Shown here piece after piece: positions 1-8,391 of a stretch of 27,486 nucleotides of DNA (the stretch's first letter is position 1; each line of letters starts with the position of its first letter). Where the stretch lies: positions 1 to 27,486 of the forward strand of contig CALALP010000065.1 of the NCBI GenBank assembly GCA_937925515.1. Reading direction: 5' to 3'. The notes beneath the pieces were generated by a model. That model worked only from the letters and a program-made list of their open reading frames with translations. It made no database searches and had not been told where the DNA came from. Position numbers and translations under genes: made by a program. The stretch is from an uncultured Lachnoanaerobaculum sp. Lineage in GTDB: Bacteria; Bacillota; Clostridia; Lachnospirales; Lachnospiraceae.

Positions 1-27
1 GATTTGTCCCCCGTAGGGGGACAAATC
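1..27. repeat. Perfect 12-bp inverted repeat, GC-rich hairpin
   Basis: Arms GATTTGTCCCCC (1-12) and GGGGGACAAATC (16-27) are exact reverse complements around a 3-nt spacer. It lies 65 bp beyond the secA stop codon. On the minus strand it could be the secA terminator, but any T-run would fall outside the window, so this cannot be confirmed. The alternative is a dispersed palindromic repeat; the GGGGACA core recurs at 8464-8470. Confidence 0.6.
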
Positions 28-92
28 CCATATTATAATAAATAAATACTTTTGTTTTCCAATAGAGAACAACAAAGATACTAATATATTAC

Positions 93-2663
93 CTATTTTA
101 ATCTTCCATGACACTGTTTATATTTCTTTCCACTTCCACAAGGGCATGGATCATTTGGATAAATCTTTTCTTCTTCATTTTTTGTAGGAGCTTTTGTAGC
201 TGAATCATCTTTATTTGTTCCTATAACCTTAGCTGCAGGCTCTCTTTCTACTTTCTGCTCAACTCTCACATGATAAAGTATTCTAACTGTATCTTCTGTA
301 ATGCCTGCTGTCATTTCATCAAACATGTCATAGGCATTCATTTTATACTCTACAAGTGGATCTCTTTGACCATAAGCTGCAAGCCCAATTCCTTGACGAA
401 GTTGCTCCATATCATCTATATGACTCATCCACTTATTATCAATAACTTTAAGAAGTACAACTCTTTCAAGCTCTCTTATCTTTTCACTATCAGGGAATTC
501 TGCCTCTTTGTCCTTATATAACTTAATGGCCTCTTCCTTAAGTTTTTGTACTAAATCATTTTTCTTAAAGTCTTTCATATCCTCTGTATAAAACACCGGT
601 TTTACAGGAATAATAGGAATTAGAAGTTCATTTAACTCCTCATAGTTCCAATTTTGAGCAGTAGCATCTTCAGGTACTGAGCGTTCAACAGCATTTTCAA
701 CAACATTATTTATCATCTTTATAATGGTATCTCTCATGTTATCGCCCTCAAGTACCATATTTCTTTCATCATAAATAACTTCACGTTGCTCATTATTTAC
801 TTCATCATACTTTAACAAGTTTTCACGAATACCATAGTTATTACTTTCTATCTTCATTTGTGCTTTCTCTATAGCATTTGAAAGCATTTTATGCTCAATC
901 TGTTCTCCCTCAGGTACACCTAATGACTCAAACATTTTAATAAGTCTTTCAGAACCAAATAGACGCATTAAATCATCTTCAAGTGAAATATAAAATCTTG
1001 ACTCTCCGGGATCACCTTGACGACCTGAACGACCTCTAAGCTGATTGTCAATACGTCTTGCCTCATGTCTTTCAGTTCCTATTATCTTTAGGCCTCCTGC
1101 TTGTCTTGACTCATCATCAAGCTTAATATCAGTACCACGACCTGCCATGTTGGTTGCTATAGTTACTGCACCATGTATTCCTGCAAGTTTAACAATTTCA
1201 GCCTCTCTCTCATGTTGCTTTGCATTTAATACTTCATGCTTAATGCCCTCTTTTTTTAGCATCTTTGAAAGCATCTCTGAAGTTTCTATTGTTATTGTAC
1301 CTACAAGTATCGGTTGTCCCTTTTCATGAGTTTCTTTAATCTCTTCAACTACTGCTTTAAATTTCTCTTTTTTACTCTTATAAACTGCATCTTCATGGTC
1401 TATTCTTGCAATAGGCTTATTTGTAGGAATTGAAATAGCGTCCATACCGTAAGTATTTCTAAATTCCTTTTCTTCTGTAAGAGCAGTACCTGTCATTCCG
1501 GATTTCTTTCTAAATTTATTAAAGAAGTTTTGGAATGTAATAGTAGCAAGTGTCCTAGATTCCCTCTGAACCTTTACATGCTCCTTTGCCTCAATAGCTT
1601 GATGAAGTCCGTCAGAATATCTTCTTCCCGGCATTATACGTCCTGTAAACTCATCTACTATAAGTACTTCATCGTCCTTAACAACATAATCCTTATCTCT
1701 ATGCATAAGATTATTTGCCCTTAATGCAAGTGTAATATTATGCTGATACTCAAGGTTTGCCGGATCTGCCAAGTTTTCAAGATTAAAGAATTTTTCAACC
1801 TTTTCAATTCCGTCTTGAGTAAGGTTTACAACCTTGTCTTTCTCATTAACTACATAATCTCCGGTTTCCTCGATTTCCTCGCCCATAAGTGCATCCATTT
1901 TGCTAAACTCTTTGCTTGCCTCGCCTCTTATAAGCTGTTTAGCCAAAATATCACACATTTCATATAACTTAGTAGATTTACTTGATTGCCCTGAGATAAT
2001 AAGAGGCGTTCTTGCCTCATCTATAAGAACAGAGTCAACCTCATCTATGATAGCATAATCAAGTCCTCTTAAAACTTGTTGCTCCTTGTATAATGCCATA
2101 TTATCTCTAAGATAATCAAAGCCTAATTCATTGTTTGTTACATAAGTAATATCACAATCATAAGCCTCTTTTCTTTGCTCACTTGTATATGAGTTTAAAA
2201 CAACACCTACTTTTAATCCTAAGAACTCGTGAACTTTTCCCATCCATTCAGCATCACGTTCTGCCAAATAGTCATTTACAGTTACAATGTGAACTCCCTT
2301 TCCTGCAAGTGCATTAAGATACGCAGGACAAGTAGAAACAAGTGTTTTTCCCTCTCCTGTTCTCATCTCGGCAATACGTCCCTGATGTAAAACTACACCA
2401 CCTATAAGTTGGACTCTGTAATGTTTCATTCCAATACTTCTAACAGCGGCCTCTCTTACAGTTGCAAATGCCTCCGGCAAAATGTCATCTAAAGTTTCTC
2501 CGTCTGCAAGTCTTTTCTTAAGCTTGTCAGTCTGAGCCTTAAGTTCCTCATCGCTCATGGCCTGCATTGTTTCATCATAGCTCTCTATCTTGTCAATGAT
2601 AGGCTTGATTCGTTTAAGTTCTCTTTCACTGTGAGTCCCAAAAACCTTTTCTATTAGATTCAT
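93..2663 (-). CDS. secA: Protein translocase ATPase subunit SecA
   Basis: Motor ATPase that pushes unfolded preproteins through the SecYEG channel at the cytoplasmic membrane. The 856-residue protein has the family's usual length. Visible motifs are the Walker A loop RTGEGKT (about 101-107), the DEVD Walker B box (207-210) followed by SVLIDEARTPLI, the helicase motif TNMAGRGTDI, the QLRGRSGRQGDPG motif of the second nucleotide-binding fold, and a C-terminal zinc-binding SEC-C motif CPCGSGKKYKQCH that contacts SecB or ribosomes. The start is supported by GGAGAGG about 6 nt upstream (2669-2675). It is a single gene transcribed leftward. A short direct and inverted repeat lies just upstream (2710-2732), but no convincing promoter was found. 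Identification is essentially certain. Confidence 0.98.
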   Translation of the reverse strand: MNLIEKVFGTHSERELKRIKPIIDKIESYDETMQAMSDEELKAQTDKLKKRLADGETLDDILPEAFATVREAAVRSIGMKHYRVQLIGGVVLHQGRIAEMRTGEGKTLVSTCPAYLNALAGKGVHIVTVNDYLAERDAEWMGKVHEFLGLKVGVVLNSYTSEQRKEAYDCDITYVTNNELGFDYLRDNMALYKEQQVLRGLDYAIIDEVDSVLIDEARTPLIISGQSSKSTKLYEMCDILAKQLIRGEASKEFSKMDALMGEEIEETGDYVVNEKDKVVNLTQDGIEKVEKFFNLENLADPANLEYQHNITLALRANNLMHRDKDYVVKDDEVLIVDEFTGRIMPGRRYSDGLHQAIEAKEHVKVQRESRTLATITFQNFFNKFRKKSGMTGTALTEEKEFRNTYGMDAISIPTNKPIARIDHEDAVYKSKKEKFKAVVEEIKETHEKGQPILVGTITIETSEMLSKMLKKEGIKHEVLNAKQHEREAEIVKLAGIHGAVTIATNMAGRGTDIKLDDESRQAGGLKIIGTERHEARRIDNQLRGRSGRQGDPGESRFYISLEDDLMRLFGSERLIKMFESLGVPEGEQIEHKMLSNAIEKAQMKIESNNYGIRENLLKYDEVNNEQREVIYDERNMVLEGDNMRDTIIKMINNVVENAVERSVPEDATAQNWNYEELNELLIPIIPVKPVFYTEDMKDFKKNDLVQKLKEEAIKLYKDKEAEFPDSEKIRELERVVLLKVIDNKWMSHIDDMEQLRQGIGLAAYGQRDPLVEYKMNAYDMFDEMTAGITEDTVRILYHVRVEQKVEREPAAKVIGTNKDDSATKAPTKNEEEKIYPNDPCPCGSGKKYKQCHGRLK

Positions 2664-2709
2664 TAATTCCTCTCCGATATTTTCTATCTATATTCTATTT
2701 ACTTACTCT

Positions 2710-2732
2710 GTCTTAAGACTATCATTAAGACT
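2710..2732. repeat. Short inverted and direct repeat upstream of secA
   Basis: GTCTTAA (2710-2716) and TTAAGAC (2725-2731) form an inverted repeat. TTAAGACT also occurs as a direct repeat at 2713-2720 and 2725-2732, 12 bp apart. The site is about 50 bp upstream of the secA start, where an operator could lie, but function is unproven. Confidence 0.35.
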
Positions 2733-2824
2733 AAATCAATTTATTTTACAATGCTTTAATGTAAATTGCAAGCCTAAGTGTCAGTATCCTAGCTAGTTTG
2801 TGTAAATTCAATATTAATTATTCC

Positions 2825-3667
2825 TTACACTCTCTTTAACTCATACAAATTCATCACTTCAAAAGTTTGGAAATCAACTATTGGTGCAAAGGAATATTTT
2901 AGGTATTCAGTCGAGTCTTTTGCGTCCATACTAAATATATAATTATAGCCTATATCAAATAAATAATCCGGACATAGTTCTCCACTTGGCCCATAAATTC
3001 CTCTTATTTTTGCATTTTTACAAGATGAAAGTATATCTAAATAACTCTTATTTACTAGAGTTGAGCCTGACATTATAACAATATCCATTTCACTAAGTAT
3101 ATCTTGATGTTTTATAGCATTTTCCCCTAAATGAAAGAAGATATTTTTAGGGTGTACTTCTGTAATATCTTTCTTAATATGATGACTGAAAATTTGACTT
3201 TCTCCTCTAAAATCAAAAGCATGAAATTCTTTACATTTATTATAGAAGAAATCAATATACACACCATAACCTATAAGTCCTACTTTCATTCCCTCAACAG
3301 GGTATCTAAAATTAAGCCCCTCAGTTCTTTCAATTCCTCTGTCCTTAAGTAGACTTACTGTATTTAAAGGTTTACTCATAAGATTACATAAAACTACTGC
3401 TATTGTGCGTACCTCTTCATCATTTATAAGTAGAAGTTCATTAATACAGTCATCAAGCCTTTTTCCTATTAAAAAACGAATTAGCTTTTCATACTCAGGT
3501 AAACTCTTTTCCTTACCTATTCTAAGTGCAAAACTAATTTTTTTATTTGTATCTATTGCCATTGCCCACTTAAACCCAAGTACAAATTCATCTAAGATAG
3601 GCATAGTTAAATTATATCTTTTATAAAGTTCTTGGTTAATTTCAAGTATCTTTTGTATATCTTTCAT
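2825..3667 (-). CDS. DUF4213/DUF364 domain protein (putative metal-chelation fold)
   Basis: A 280-residue soluble protein without signal peptide or membrane segments. The C-terminal half reads like DUF364: a Rossmann-like start KVGLIGYGVYIDF (about 128-140), then MDIVIMSGSTLVNKSYLDIL and IRGIYGPSGELCPDYLFDIG. The N-terminal half corresponds to the DUF4213 region usually fused to it. Structural genomics suggested heavy-metal chelation for this family, but no reaction is established. The start is fixed by AGGAGG 5-6 nt upstream, and a good promoter lies just above it (3698-3726), so it is probably transcribed alone. It is upstream of secA and downstream of the methionine importer on the same strand; neither neighbour explains its role. 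Family assignment is fairly sure, function unknown. Confidence 0.8.
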   Translation of the reverse strand: MKDIQKILEINQELYKRYNLTMPILDEFVLGFKWAMAIDTNKKISFALRIGKEKSLPEYEKLIRFLIGKRLDDCINELLLINDEEVRTIAVVLCNLMSKPLNTVSLLKDRGIERTEGLNFRYPVEGMKVGLIGYGVYIDFFYNKCKEFHAFDFRGESQIFSHHIKKDITEVHPKNIFFHLGENAIKHQDILSEMDIVIMSGSTLVNKSYLDILSSCKNAKIRGIYGPSGELCPDYLFDIGYNYIFSMDAKDSTEYLKYSFAPIVDFQTFEVMNLYELKRV

Positions 3668-3697
3668 AGTTACCTCCTATTTGTTTGGTATGTAAGT

Positions 3698-3726
3698 AGT
3701 ATATTAGTTTTTTTATATTTAATCAA
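3698..3726 (-). promoter_or_regulatory. Sigma-A type promoter for the DUF364 gene
   Basis: On the minus strand TTGATT (3721-3726) is followed after exactly 17 bp by TATACT (3698-3703). The predicted start lies about 25 nt upstream of the coding start, leaving a short leader that contains AGGAGG. Confidence 0.6.
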
Positions 3727-3917
3727 TGTATTCACTAGGCTTTAATACTTAATTTATACTTAGAAAATTTAATTTCTGTACATTTTCCTTGACTTATATG
3801 TATGATTCCCATCTTTAGGATTTAGCACCATATTTTATAGTTTAAATCCAAAATGATATCATCGATTGATTTTCTTGTTATCCTAGTTTTAGCATTAATT
3901 TTATACTATATATTACT

Positions 3918-3957
3918 AAAAAAGAAGAAAGAACTATTTTTTAATAATACTTTCTCC
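3918..3957 (-). terminator. Rho-independent terminator after metQ
   Basis: Read on the minus strand, GGAGAAAG (3957-3950) pairs with CTTTCTTC (3931-3924), allowing one G-U. An inner TATT/AATA pairing is possible, and six T follow immediately (3923-3918). It is about 55 bp past the metQ stop. The rest of the 345-bp gap 3668-4012 holds the DUF364 promoter and otherwise AT-rich sequence with no supported gene. Confidence 0.6.
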
Positions 3958-4012
3958 TTTTCTTAGTTTGCTTTATATTTTAATTACTGATATCAAAGTT
4001 AGATTATAATAA

Positions 4013-4939
4013 CTATTTCCAAGTTGGAAGATATGCTCCTTTATAAACTTCCTCTATAAGTTTTGCTACTTCAGGGGTGCGAAAGTATTCTACAACTTTC
4101 TTATAATTAGGATTATCTTTATCCTCAGTTCTTGCAACTATAACATTAATATAAGGATTGTTACTTCCCTCTTCAACTTTTTCTAAATATATAGAATCAG
4201 TTTTAGGATTTAAACCATTATCTATGGCATGTCCACCATTTACAAGTGCTGCAGTAACATCAGGAAGTAAACTAGCAGTAAGTGCTGCATCAACTTCTTG
4301 GAACTGGATATTCTTAGGATTTTCAGTTATATCACTAAGAGTAGGTGTATAGCCTGCTGATTCATTTACCTTGATAACTCCTGCTGACTCTAAAACTTTC
4401 AATGCTCTACCACCATTTGTGGCATCATTAGGTATAGCTATTATATCTCCGTCCTTAAGTTCAGATAAATCTTTTATCTTAGTTGAAAATACACCTAAAG
4501 GAGCAATTAAGGTTTCGCCTATTGCCTCTATCTTATAGCCATTATTTTCAACATCTTTATTAAGATATGCATAATGTTGGAAAGAATTTAAGTCTATCTC
4601 CTTATCATTTAATGCACGATTTGGGAGAGAATAGTCTGCAAACTTTACAAGATCTAATGTAATTCCCTCCTTAGAAAGTCTTTCTATAACAGGATCCCAC
4701 TGCTCATTATTTTCGCCTACTACACCAACCTTGATTGTTGTAGCATTGGCTGTTTTAGCAGCGGTTTCGCTACTCTTAGTAGTTTCTTCACTAGCCTTAG
4801 TAGTTTCCTCCTTACTGCCGGCAACCTCACTGCTAGATTCTGCCTTGCTTGATGAAGTTTGATTATTATTAGATGCACAAGCAGTTAATGTTAAGGTAAG
4901 TAATAGTCCTGCTGCTAATGTATTAAAGATTTTTTTCAT
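4013..4939 (-). CDS. metQ: Methionine ABC transporter substrate-binding lipoprotein MetQ (NlpA family)
   Basis: Lipid-anchored receptor that captures methionine outside the membrane and delivers it to the MetI channel. I place the start at 4939, not at the in-frame codon 12 residues upstream, because AGGAGGAG sits 7-8 nt before it and the protein then begins with a typical lipoprotein signal MKKIFNTL ending in LTAC (lipidated Cys21). A Ser/Thr/Glu-rich linker follows (about 22-58), then the NlpA fold starting IKVGVVGENNEQWDPV. The family motifs EIDLNSFQHYAYL and IAIPNDATNGGRAL are visible. It is last in the metN-metI-metQ operon, 78 bp behind metI, with a hairpin in that gap. The ligand is most likely D/L-methionine, by family and by MetN's NIL domain. 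Confidence 0.93.
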   Translation of the reverse strand: MKKIFNTLAAGLLLTLTLTACASNNNQTSSSKAESSSEVAGSKEETTKASEETTKSSETAAKTANATTIKVGVVGENNEQWDPVIERLSKEGITLDLVKFADYSLPNRALNDKEIDLNSFQHYAYLNKDVENNGYKIEAIGETLIAPLGVFSTKIKDLSELKDGDIIAIPNDATNGGRALKVLESAGVIKVNESAGYTPTLSDITENPKNIQFQEVDAALTASLLPDVTAALVNGGHAIDNGLNPKTDSIYLEKVEEGSNNPYINVIVARTEDKDNPNYKKVVEYFRTPEVAKLIEEVYKGAYLPTWK

Positions 4940-4974
4940 TTTAATTCTCCTCCTAAAATGTTTTTTATTAATCA

Positions 4975-5006
4975 CGAGGTTATCATTTTATAAAACGATA
5001 ACTTCG
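4975..5006 (-). other. Intercistronic hairpin between metI and metQ
   Basis: CGAGGTTATC (4975-4984) faces GATAACTTCG (4997-5006), complementary apart from one pair (A-C in the minus-strand RNA). The intervening TTTTATAAAA is itself palindromic and extends the stem. On the coding strand an A-rich stretch, not a T-run, follows, so it is more like an RNA-processing or stabilising hairpin than a terminator. Confidence 0.45.
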
Positions 5007-5017
5007 AGTTTAATTAC

Positions 5018-5698
5018 TTAATGTGTGGTTCTTTTTATCAATAAACTTCCTATTCCTTGTATCAAACTTACCATAAGAAGTATTATTAAAACTGTAATAT
5101 AGGTAATGTCTGTTTGGCCTCTTTGATGACCATATCTTATTGCATAATCGCCCAAACCTCCTCCACCTATCGCACCTGCCATTGCTGTAAGTCCTATAAG
5201 ACTTATAAATGTAATCTGCGTAGCTCTAATTATTCCGGGGAAACTTTCTCTTAAATATACTCTAAATATTATCTCAGTCGGAGAAGACCCCATACTTTCA
5301 GCTGCCTCTATAAGTCCCTTATCTACTTCTGCCAATGCACTTTCAATCTGTCTTGTAAAAAATGGTACTGTACCAAAAACTAATGGAAGTAATGCTCCCT
5401 TAGTTCCTATAGCACTTCCCATAATTGCTCGTGTAAGTGGTATAAGTGCTGCTAGAAGTATTACAAAAGGAATTGAACGAAATATATTTACTAAATTATC
5501 AAGTAAAGTATAGATAAATTTATTTTTAAGTATACCATTTGGAGAAGTTACTATAAGTATTACTCCAAGTATAAGCCCAAATAAAAATGATACTATACCT
5601 GAGGCAAACATCATATATAATGTTTGCAAAAAGCTATTGTATAAATCAGCAGGCTTTGTAAATACATTTGGCATAATCTTAGTAAGAATTTCTTGCAT
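5018..5698 (-). CDS. metI: Methionine ABC transporter permease MetI
   Basis: Membrane channel subunit of the MetNIQ importer. The 226-residue protein has the usual MetI length and about five hydrophobic segments. Typical family features are the N-terminal amphipathic stretch, the segment NIFRSIPFVILLAALIPLTR, the ATPase-contacting loop EAAESMGSSPTEIIFRVYL, and the glycine-rich AMAGAIGGGGLGDYAIRYG near the C-terminus. Its start lies inside the 3' end of metN (20-bp overlap) with AGAGG upstream, indicating translational coupling. Transcription is from the promoter upstream of metN. Confidence 0.95.
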   Translation of the reverse strand: MQEILTKIMPNVFTKPADLYNSFLQTLYMMFASGIVSFLFGLILGVILIVTSPNGILKNKFIYTLLDNLVNIFRSIPFVILLAALIPLTRAIMGSAIGTKGALLPLVFGTVPFFTRQIESALAEVDKGLIEAAESMGSSPTEIIFRVYLRESFPGIIRATQITFISLIGLTAMAGAIGGGGLGDYAIRYGHQRGQTDITYITVLIILLMVSLIQGIGSLLIKRTTH

Positions 5699-6725
5699 CT
5701 TTTAGTACCTCTACTTTAACATTTTTTTCTTGTAAATAACTTATAGCCTTTATGATATTATCTCTTTCGCCACTCAGTATTGCCACTGTACCACCAATAG
5801 GAGCATCGCCTATAATCTCAACATCTGCGTAAATTATATTGAAATCTATATGAAATTTTCTTGAAGTAGCTGAAATCAAAGGTTCAGAAGTATTACTTTC
5901 TATGTATGAAAGCCTTGCCACAAGCTCTCCCTCTTTTAAATCTACTACACTTGAATGTGCTTTTATTAAGTCTTCTATCTTATGTAGATTTGAAGTTGTA
6001 TGTATGAAATCTCTAGTAACAGGTTGTGTTGGATTAGCAAATATTGAAAATACTGTTCCATTCTCAACTATTTTACCATTTTCCATAACTGCAACCTTAT
6101 CGCATACCTCCTTTACTACTGCCATTTCATGTGTAATTATAACTATTGTAAGTCCAAGCTTTTTATTTAGCTTTTTTAATAAACTAAGTATAGCTTTTGT
6201 GGTCTGTGGGTCTAAAGCACTTGTTGCCTCATCACATAAAAGCACATTCGGATCATTTGCTAATGCCCTAGCTATGGCGACTCTTTGTTTTTGCCCTCCT
6301 GAAAGCTGTGAGGGATAGGCATTTGCCTTATCTGAAATATCTACTAATGCAAGCAGTTCTAAAACTTTTTCTTTTATTTCTTTTTTACTTAAACCACTTT
6401 TATAAAGTGGATAAGCTACATTGTCCTCAACACTTCTTGAGGGCATAAGGTTGAAATGTTGAAAAATCATTCCTATCTTTTTCCTTGCCACCCTAAGTTC
6501 ATCAGGTTTTAAAGCAGTTATTTCTTTATCTGATACAAATACCTTGCCACTACTAGGTCTTTCCAGCAAATTGATACATCTAACTAAAGTTGATTTACCT
6601 GCACCTGAAAAGCCTATAATTCCATAAATCTCTCCTGCTGCTATATCCAAACTAACATTGTTTACAGCTTTAACTATACTTCCTTTAATATTAAAATCTT
6701 TTGATACATTTTCTATTCTTATCAT
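5679..6725 (-). CDS. metN: Methionine ABC transporter ATP-binding protein MetN
   Basis: Cytoplasmic ATPase that powers methionine import. Visible motifs are Walker A GFSGAGKST, the Q-loop region MIFQHFNLM, signature LSGGQKQR, Walker B VLLCDEATSALDP, and the H-loop IITHEM. The C-terminal portion from about residue 265 (FHIDFNIIYADVEIIGDAP) matches the NIL/ACT-like domain that binds methionine and gives trans-inhibition. I choose ATG at 6725 because GGAG lies 5 nt upstream; an in-frame GTG two codons earlier (6731) is possible but would sit directly on that site. First gene of metN-metI-metQ, with a good promoter at 6777-6805 and a leader of only about 45 nt. Confidence 0.95.
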   Translation of the reverse strand: MIRIENVSKDFNIKGSIVKAVNNVSLDIAAGEIYGIIGFSGAGKSTLVRCINLLERPSSGKVFVSDKEITALKPDELRVARKKIGMIFQHFNLMPSRSVEDNVAYPLYKSGLSKKEIKEKVLELLALVDISDKANAYPSQLSGGQKQRVAIARALANDPNVLLCDEATSALDPQTTKAILSLLKKLNKKLGLTIVIITHEMAVVKEVCDKVAVMENGKIVENGTVFSIFANPTQPVTRDFIHTTSNLHKIEDLIKAHSSVVDLKEGELVARLSYIESNTSEPLISATSRKFHIDFNIIYADVEIIGDAPIGGTVAILSGERDNIIKAISYLQEKNVKVEVLKDARNSY

Positions 6726-6776
6726 ACACACTCCATAATACCCTCTTTACACATAGGGTTTATTGGTTATTTGTAT

Positions 6777-6805
6777 ATACTAGCACACTTAAGTTGCTAA
6801 GTCAA
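6777..6805 (-). promoter_or_regulatory. Promoter of the metNIQ operon with operator-like repeat
   Basis: On the minus strand TTGACT (6800-6805) is separated by 17 bp from TAGTAT (6777-6782), with an extended -10 TG one base before it. The spacer contains the palindrome ACTTAAGT flanked by TAGCA and TGCTA, which could be a repressor site overlapping the promoter. A small ACCCT/AGGGT stem lies in the leader near the ribosome binding site. The leader is too short for an S-box riboswitch or T-box. Confidence 0.6.
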
Positions 6806-6853
6806 ATATTAATTTGGGGTTGGGTAAACTTACTTATTTTTGAGGAAAATAAC

Positions 6854-6880
6854 CCGTAGTTCCAAAATGAGAAACTACGG
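6854..6880 (-). terminator. Hairpin downstream of the AbiE module (weak terminator candidate)
   Basis: CCGTAGTT (6854-6861) and AACTACGG (6873-6880) are perfect complements around an 11-nt loop. Read on the minus strand it is followed by GTTATTTT, a weak T-rich tail, about 70 bp past the abiEii stop. It could end toxin-antitoxin transcription before the met promoter, but the tail is poor. Confidence 0.4.
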
Positions 6881-6947
6881 ATATTGAGAGTAAAAGAGGA
6901 GTAAAAAAATAATAACTTCTTATTCTTTATTATTCTTGTTTTTTTGT

Positions 6948-7784
6948 TTAACCTACTATTCTACCAATTTCTTCATAAATTGCTACAGTATTCAAAAAAT
7001 CAATTTCTTTTGCATAGATATTACTTTTTATATACTTATTCCATAAATTCTTCATATAGTTACTAGTTTTGAGTAGTTCTGCAATTTCATTATATTTACT
7101 AACCAAGTCAAAAGAGCCTCTATATTGGCTAGTCCTTTCTATTGCTTTCTTTAATATATCTTTATCAAATTTATTTTTATATATATTATAAATCATATAT
7201 AAGTCATAAAAATCTCTTATTCTAGTTGTTGTTATATTTCTGCTTGAAATAGTTTCAAATTTTTCAGCAAGGACAGTTTCTACTGTATATGTCATTATAG
7301 GTATAGTTCCTTTTTCAAGTATCTTTGAATAAGGATACACCATTTCTTTAGGTGTAATAATATCACCTGTTGTTATGTCTATATTCAAGGTTGTATTAAT
7401 TTTTCCAAAGATACATCTGATACTAACGCAGAAATCTTCATAAACATCTTCCTGTCTAATAGGTGCTAATTTTATAAGTTTATAATCAATACCATTATCT
7501 ATTTCAACTTGCAAAATCTCATTAATTATTCTTGTAATATTTTCTTCATTTACAGGAATACCTTTAATTGTAGTATCCATATCTTTTGTACTACGCATAT
7601 CTACTCCAATAAGTGATGAAATTAATAACCCTCCTTTTAAGATAAAATTCTCACTATATTTTGACTTAGATATTTTTTCCAATATTCCCTCAAACAAACA
7701 CATTTGAAGTAGTGAATTTGGATTTACTCCTGTTTTTTTAGATATATTTCTAATAGCACCTTTCATCTGTTCTGAAGTTTTCAT
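6948..7784 (-). CDS. abiEii: AbiEii/AbiGii-family nucleotidyltransferase toxin
   Basis: A 278-residue protein with the nucleotidyltransferase fold of AbiEii (MenT-like) toxins, which act by nucleotide transfer to target RNA, such as tRNA acceptor ends in MenT, and cause growth arrest or phage abortive infection. Visible motifs are FILKGGLLISSLI with the GG pair at 51-52, the metal-binding pair D68-x-D70 in STKDMDTT, LNIDITTGD (D136), the conserved ETVLAEKFETI helix (169-179) with K175, and RIRDFYDLYMI with D191 and D194. All motifs are present, so the toxin looks intact. Its start overlaps the antitoxin stop by ATGA, with AGAGG upstream, typical of a coupled type IV pair. The biological target here is not known. 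Confidence 0.9.
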   Translation of the reverse strand: MKTSEQMKGAIRNISKKTGVNPNSLLQMCLFEGILEKISKSKYSENFILKGGLLISSLIGVDMRSTKDMDTTIKGIPVNEENITRIINEILQVEIDNGIDYKLIKLAPIRQEDVYEDFCVSIRCIFGKINTTLNIDITTGDIITPKEMVYPYSKILEKGTIPIMTYTVETVLAEKFETISSRNITTTRIRDFYDLYMIYNIYKNKFDKDILKKAIERTSQYRGSFDLVSKYNEIAELLKTSNYMKNLWNKYIKSNIYAKEIDFLNTVAIYEEIGRIVG

Positions 7785-8380
7785 AATAACACCTCTGTAT
7801 ACTGATGTAATACTTTTTCCATATTCATTGTAATAGCATATTTAGATAGCTTTAATAAATCTTTTTCCTTACTTGAAAAATATGATTTGATAGTTTCTCT
7901 AAACACCTGAGAATCTATTCTATTTTTATCTTTTATAATATCAAGTACAGTTTTCTCCTTATCATATACTTTAATTTCTCTTCCAAATGGATTACTTATT
8001 ACTATTTTTCCTAAATTATAGAAATCATCTTTACTATATTTAAAAATAATATTATCTTTTACCAACTTGATTCTACTGACATTATCTCCAACTTTAACTG
8101 TCATAACATATACAAGTGGCATTCTAGTACACAGTCCATGAAGATATGCCGCTGTTTCATGGGAAAAAGTACCTCTTGGTACTCTATATGAAAAATAAAT
8201 ATATTCATCTATATCTTCATTTGGAAGACAATATAAGCCATTGGCTATTTTTATAATTTCATTTTTTACAACTAATTTTTTTAATATATCCTTTTGAATA
8301 CCTAATTTTAAAGTATTCTCAGTAGTTATAACTCCGTTATTTTCTCTCATATGCTCTAATAAGAAATCTCTTTGTTTCAT
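7781..8380 (-). CDS. abiEi: AbiEi-family antitoxin, type IV toxin-antitoxin system
   Basis: A 199-residue cognate antitoxin and likely autorepressor. The N-terminal 60 residues form a winged-helix domain ending in IIKIANGLYCLP. The AbiEi core follows with VPRGTFSHETAAYLHGL (about 68-84), then INPFGREIKVYDKEKTVLDII-type sequence, actually seen as VISNPFGREIKVYDKEKTV. In studied members the N-terminal domain binds inverted repeats in the operon's own promoter, while the remainder is needed to counter the toxin. Consistent with that, an excellent promoter here is enclosed in a perfect 12-bp inverted repeat (8392-8429). AGGTGGTGAT precedes the start at a good distance. The pair looks inserted between rlmD and metN, two otherwise ordinary chromosomal genes. 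Confidence 0.9.
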   Translation of the reverse strand: MKQRDFLLEHMRENNGVITTENTLKLGIQKDILKKLVVKNEIIKIANGLYCLPNEDIDEYIYFSYRVPRGTFSHETAAYLHGLCTRMPLVYVMTVKVGDNVSRIKLVKDNIIFKYSKDDFYNLGKIVISNPFGREIKVYDKEKTVLDIIKDKNRIDSQVFRETIKSYFSSKEKDLLKLSKYAITMNMEKVLHQYTEVLL

Positions 8381-8391
8381 TCTATCACCAC

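Noticed and set aside
3853..3966. A 37-codon plus-strand frame encoding a hydrophobic peptide (MISSIDFLVILVLALI...) with a Lys-rich tail, like a type I toxin.
   Set aside because: No ribosome binding site precedes it, and its Lys codons and tail come from the metQ terminator's T-run and stem on the other strand. T-rich DNA easily gives hydrophobic codons.
6732..6780. Possible S-box (SAM) riboswitch or T-box upstream of metN.
   Set aside because: The space between the promoter and the start is about 45 nt and contains only a 5-bp stem; neither element fits.
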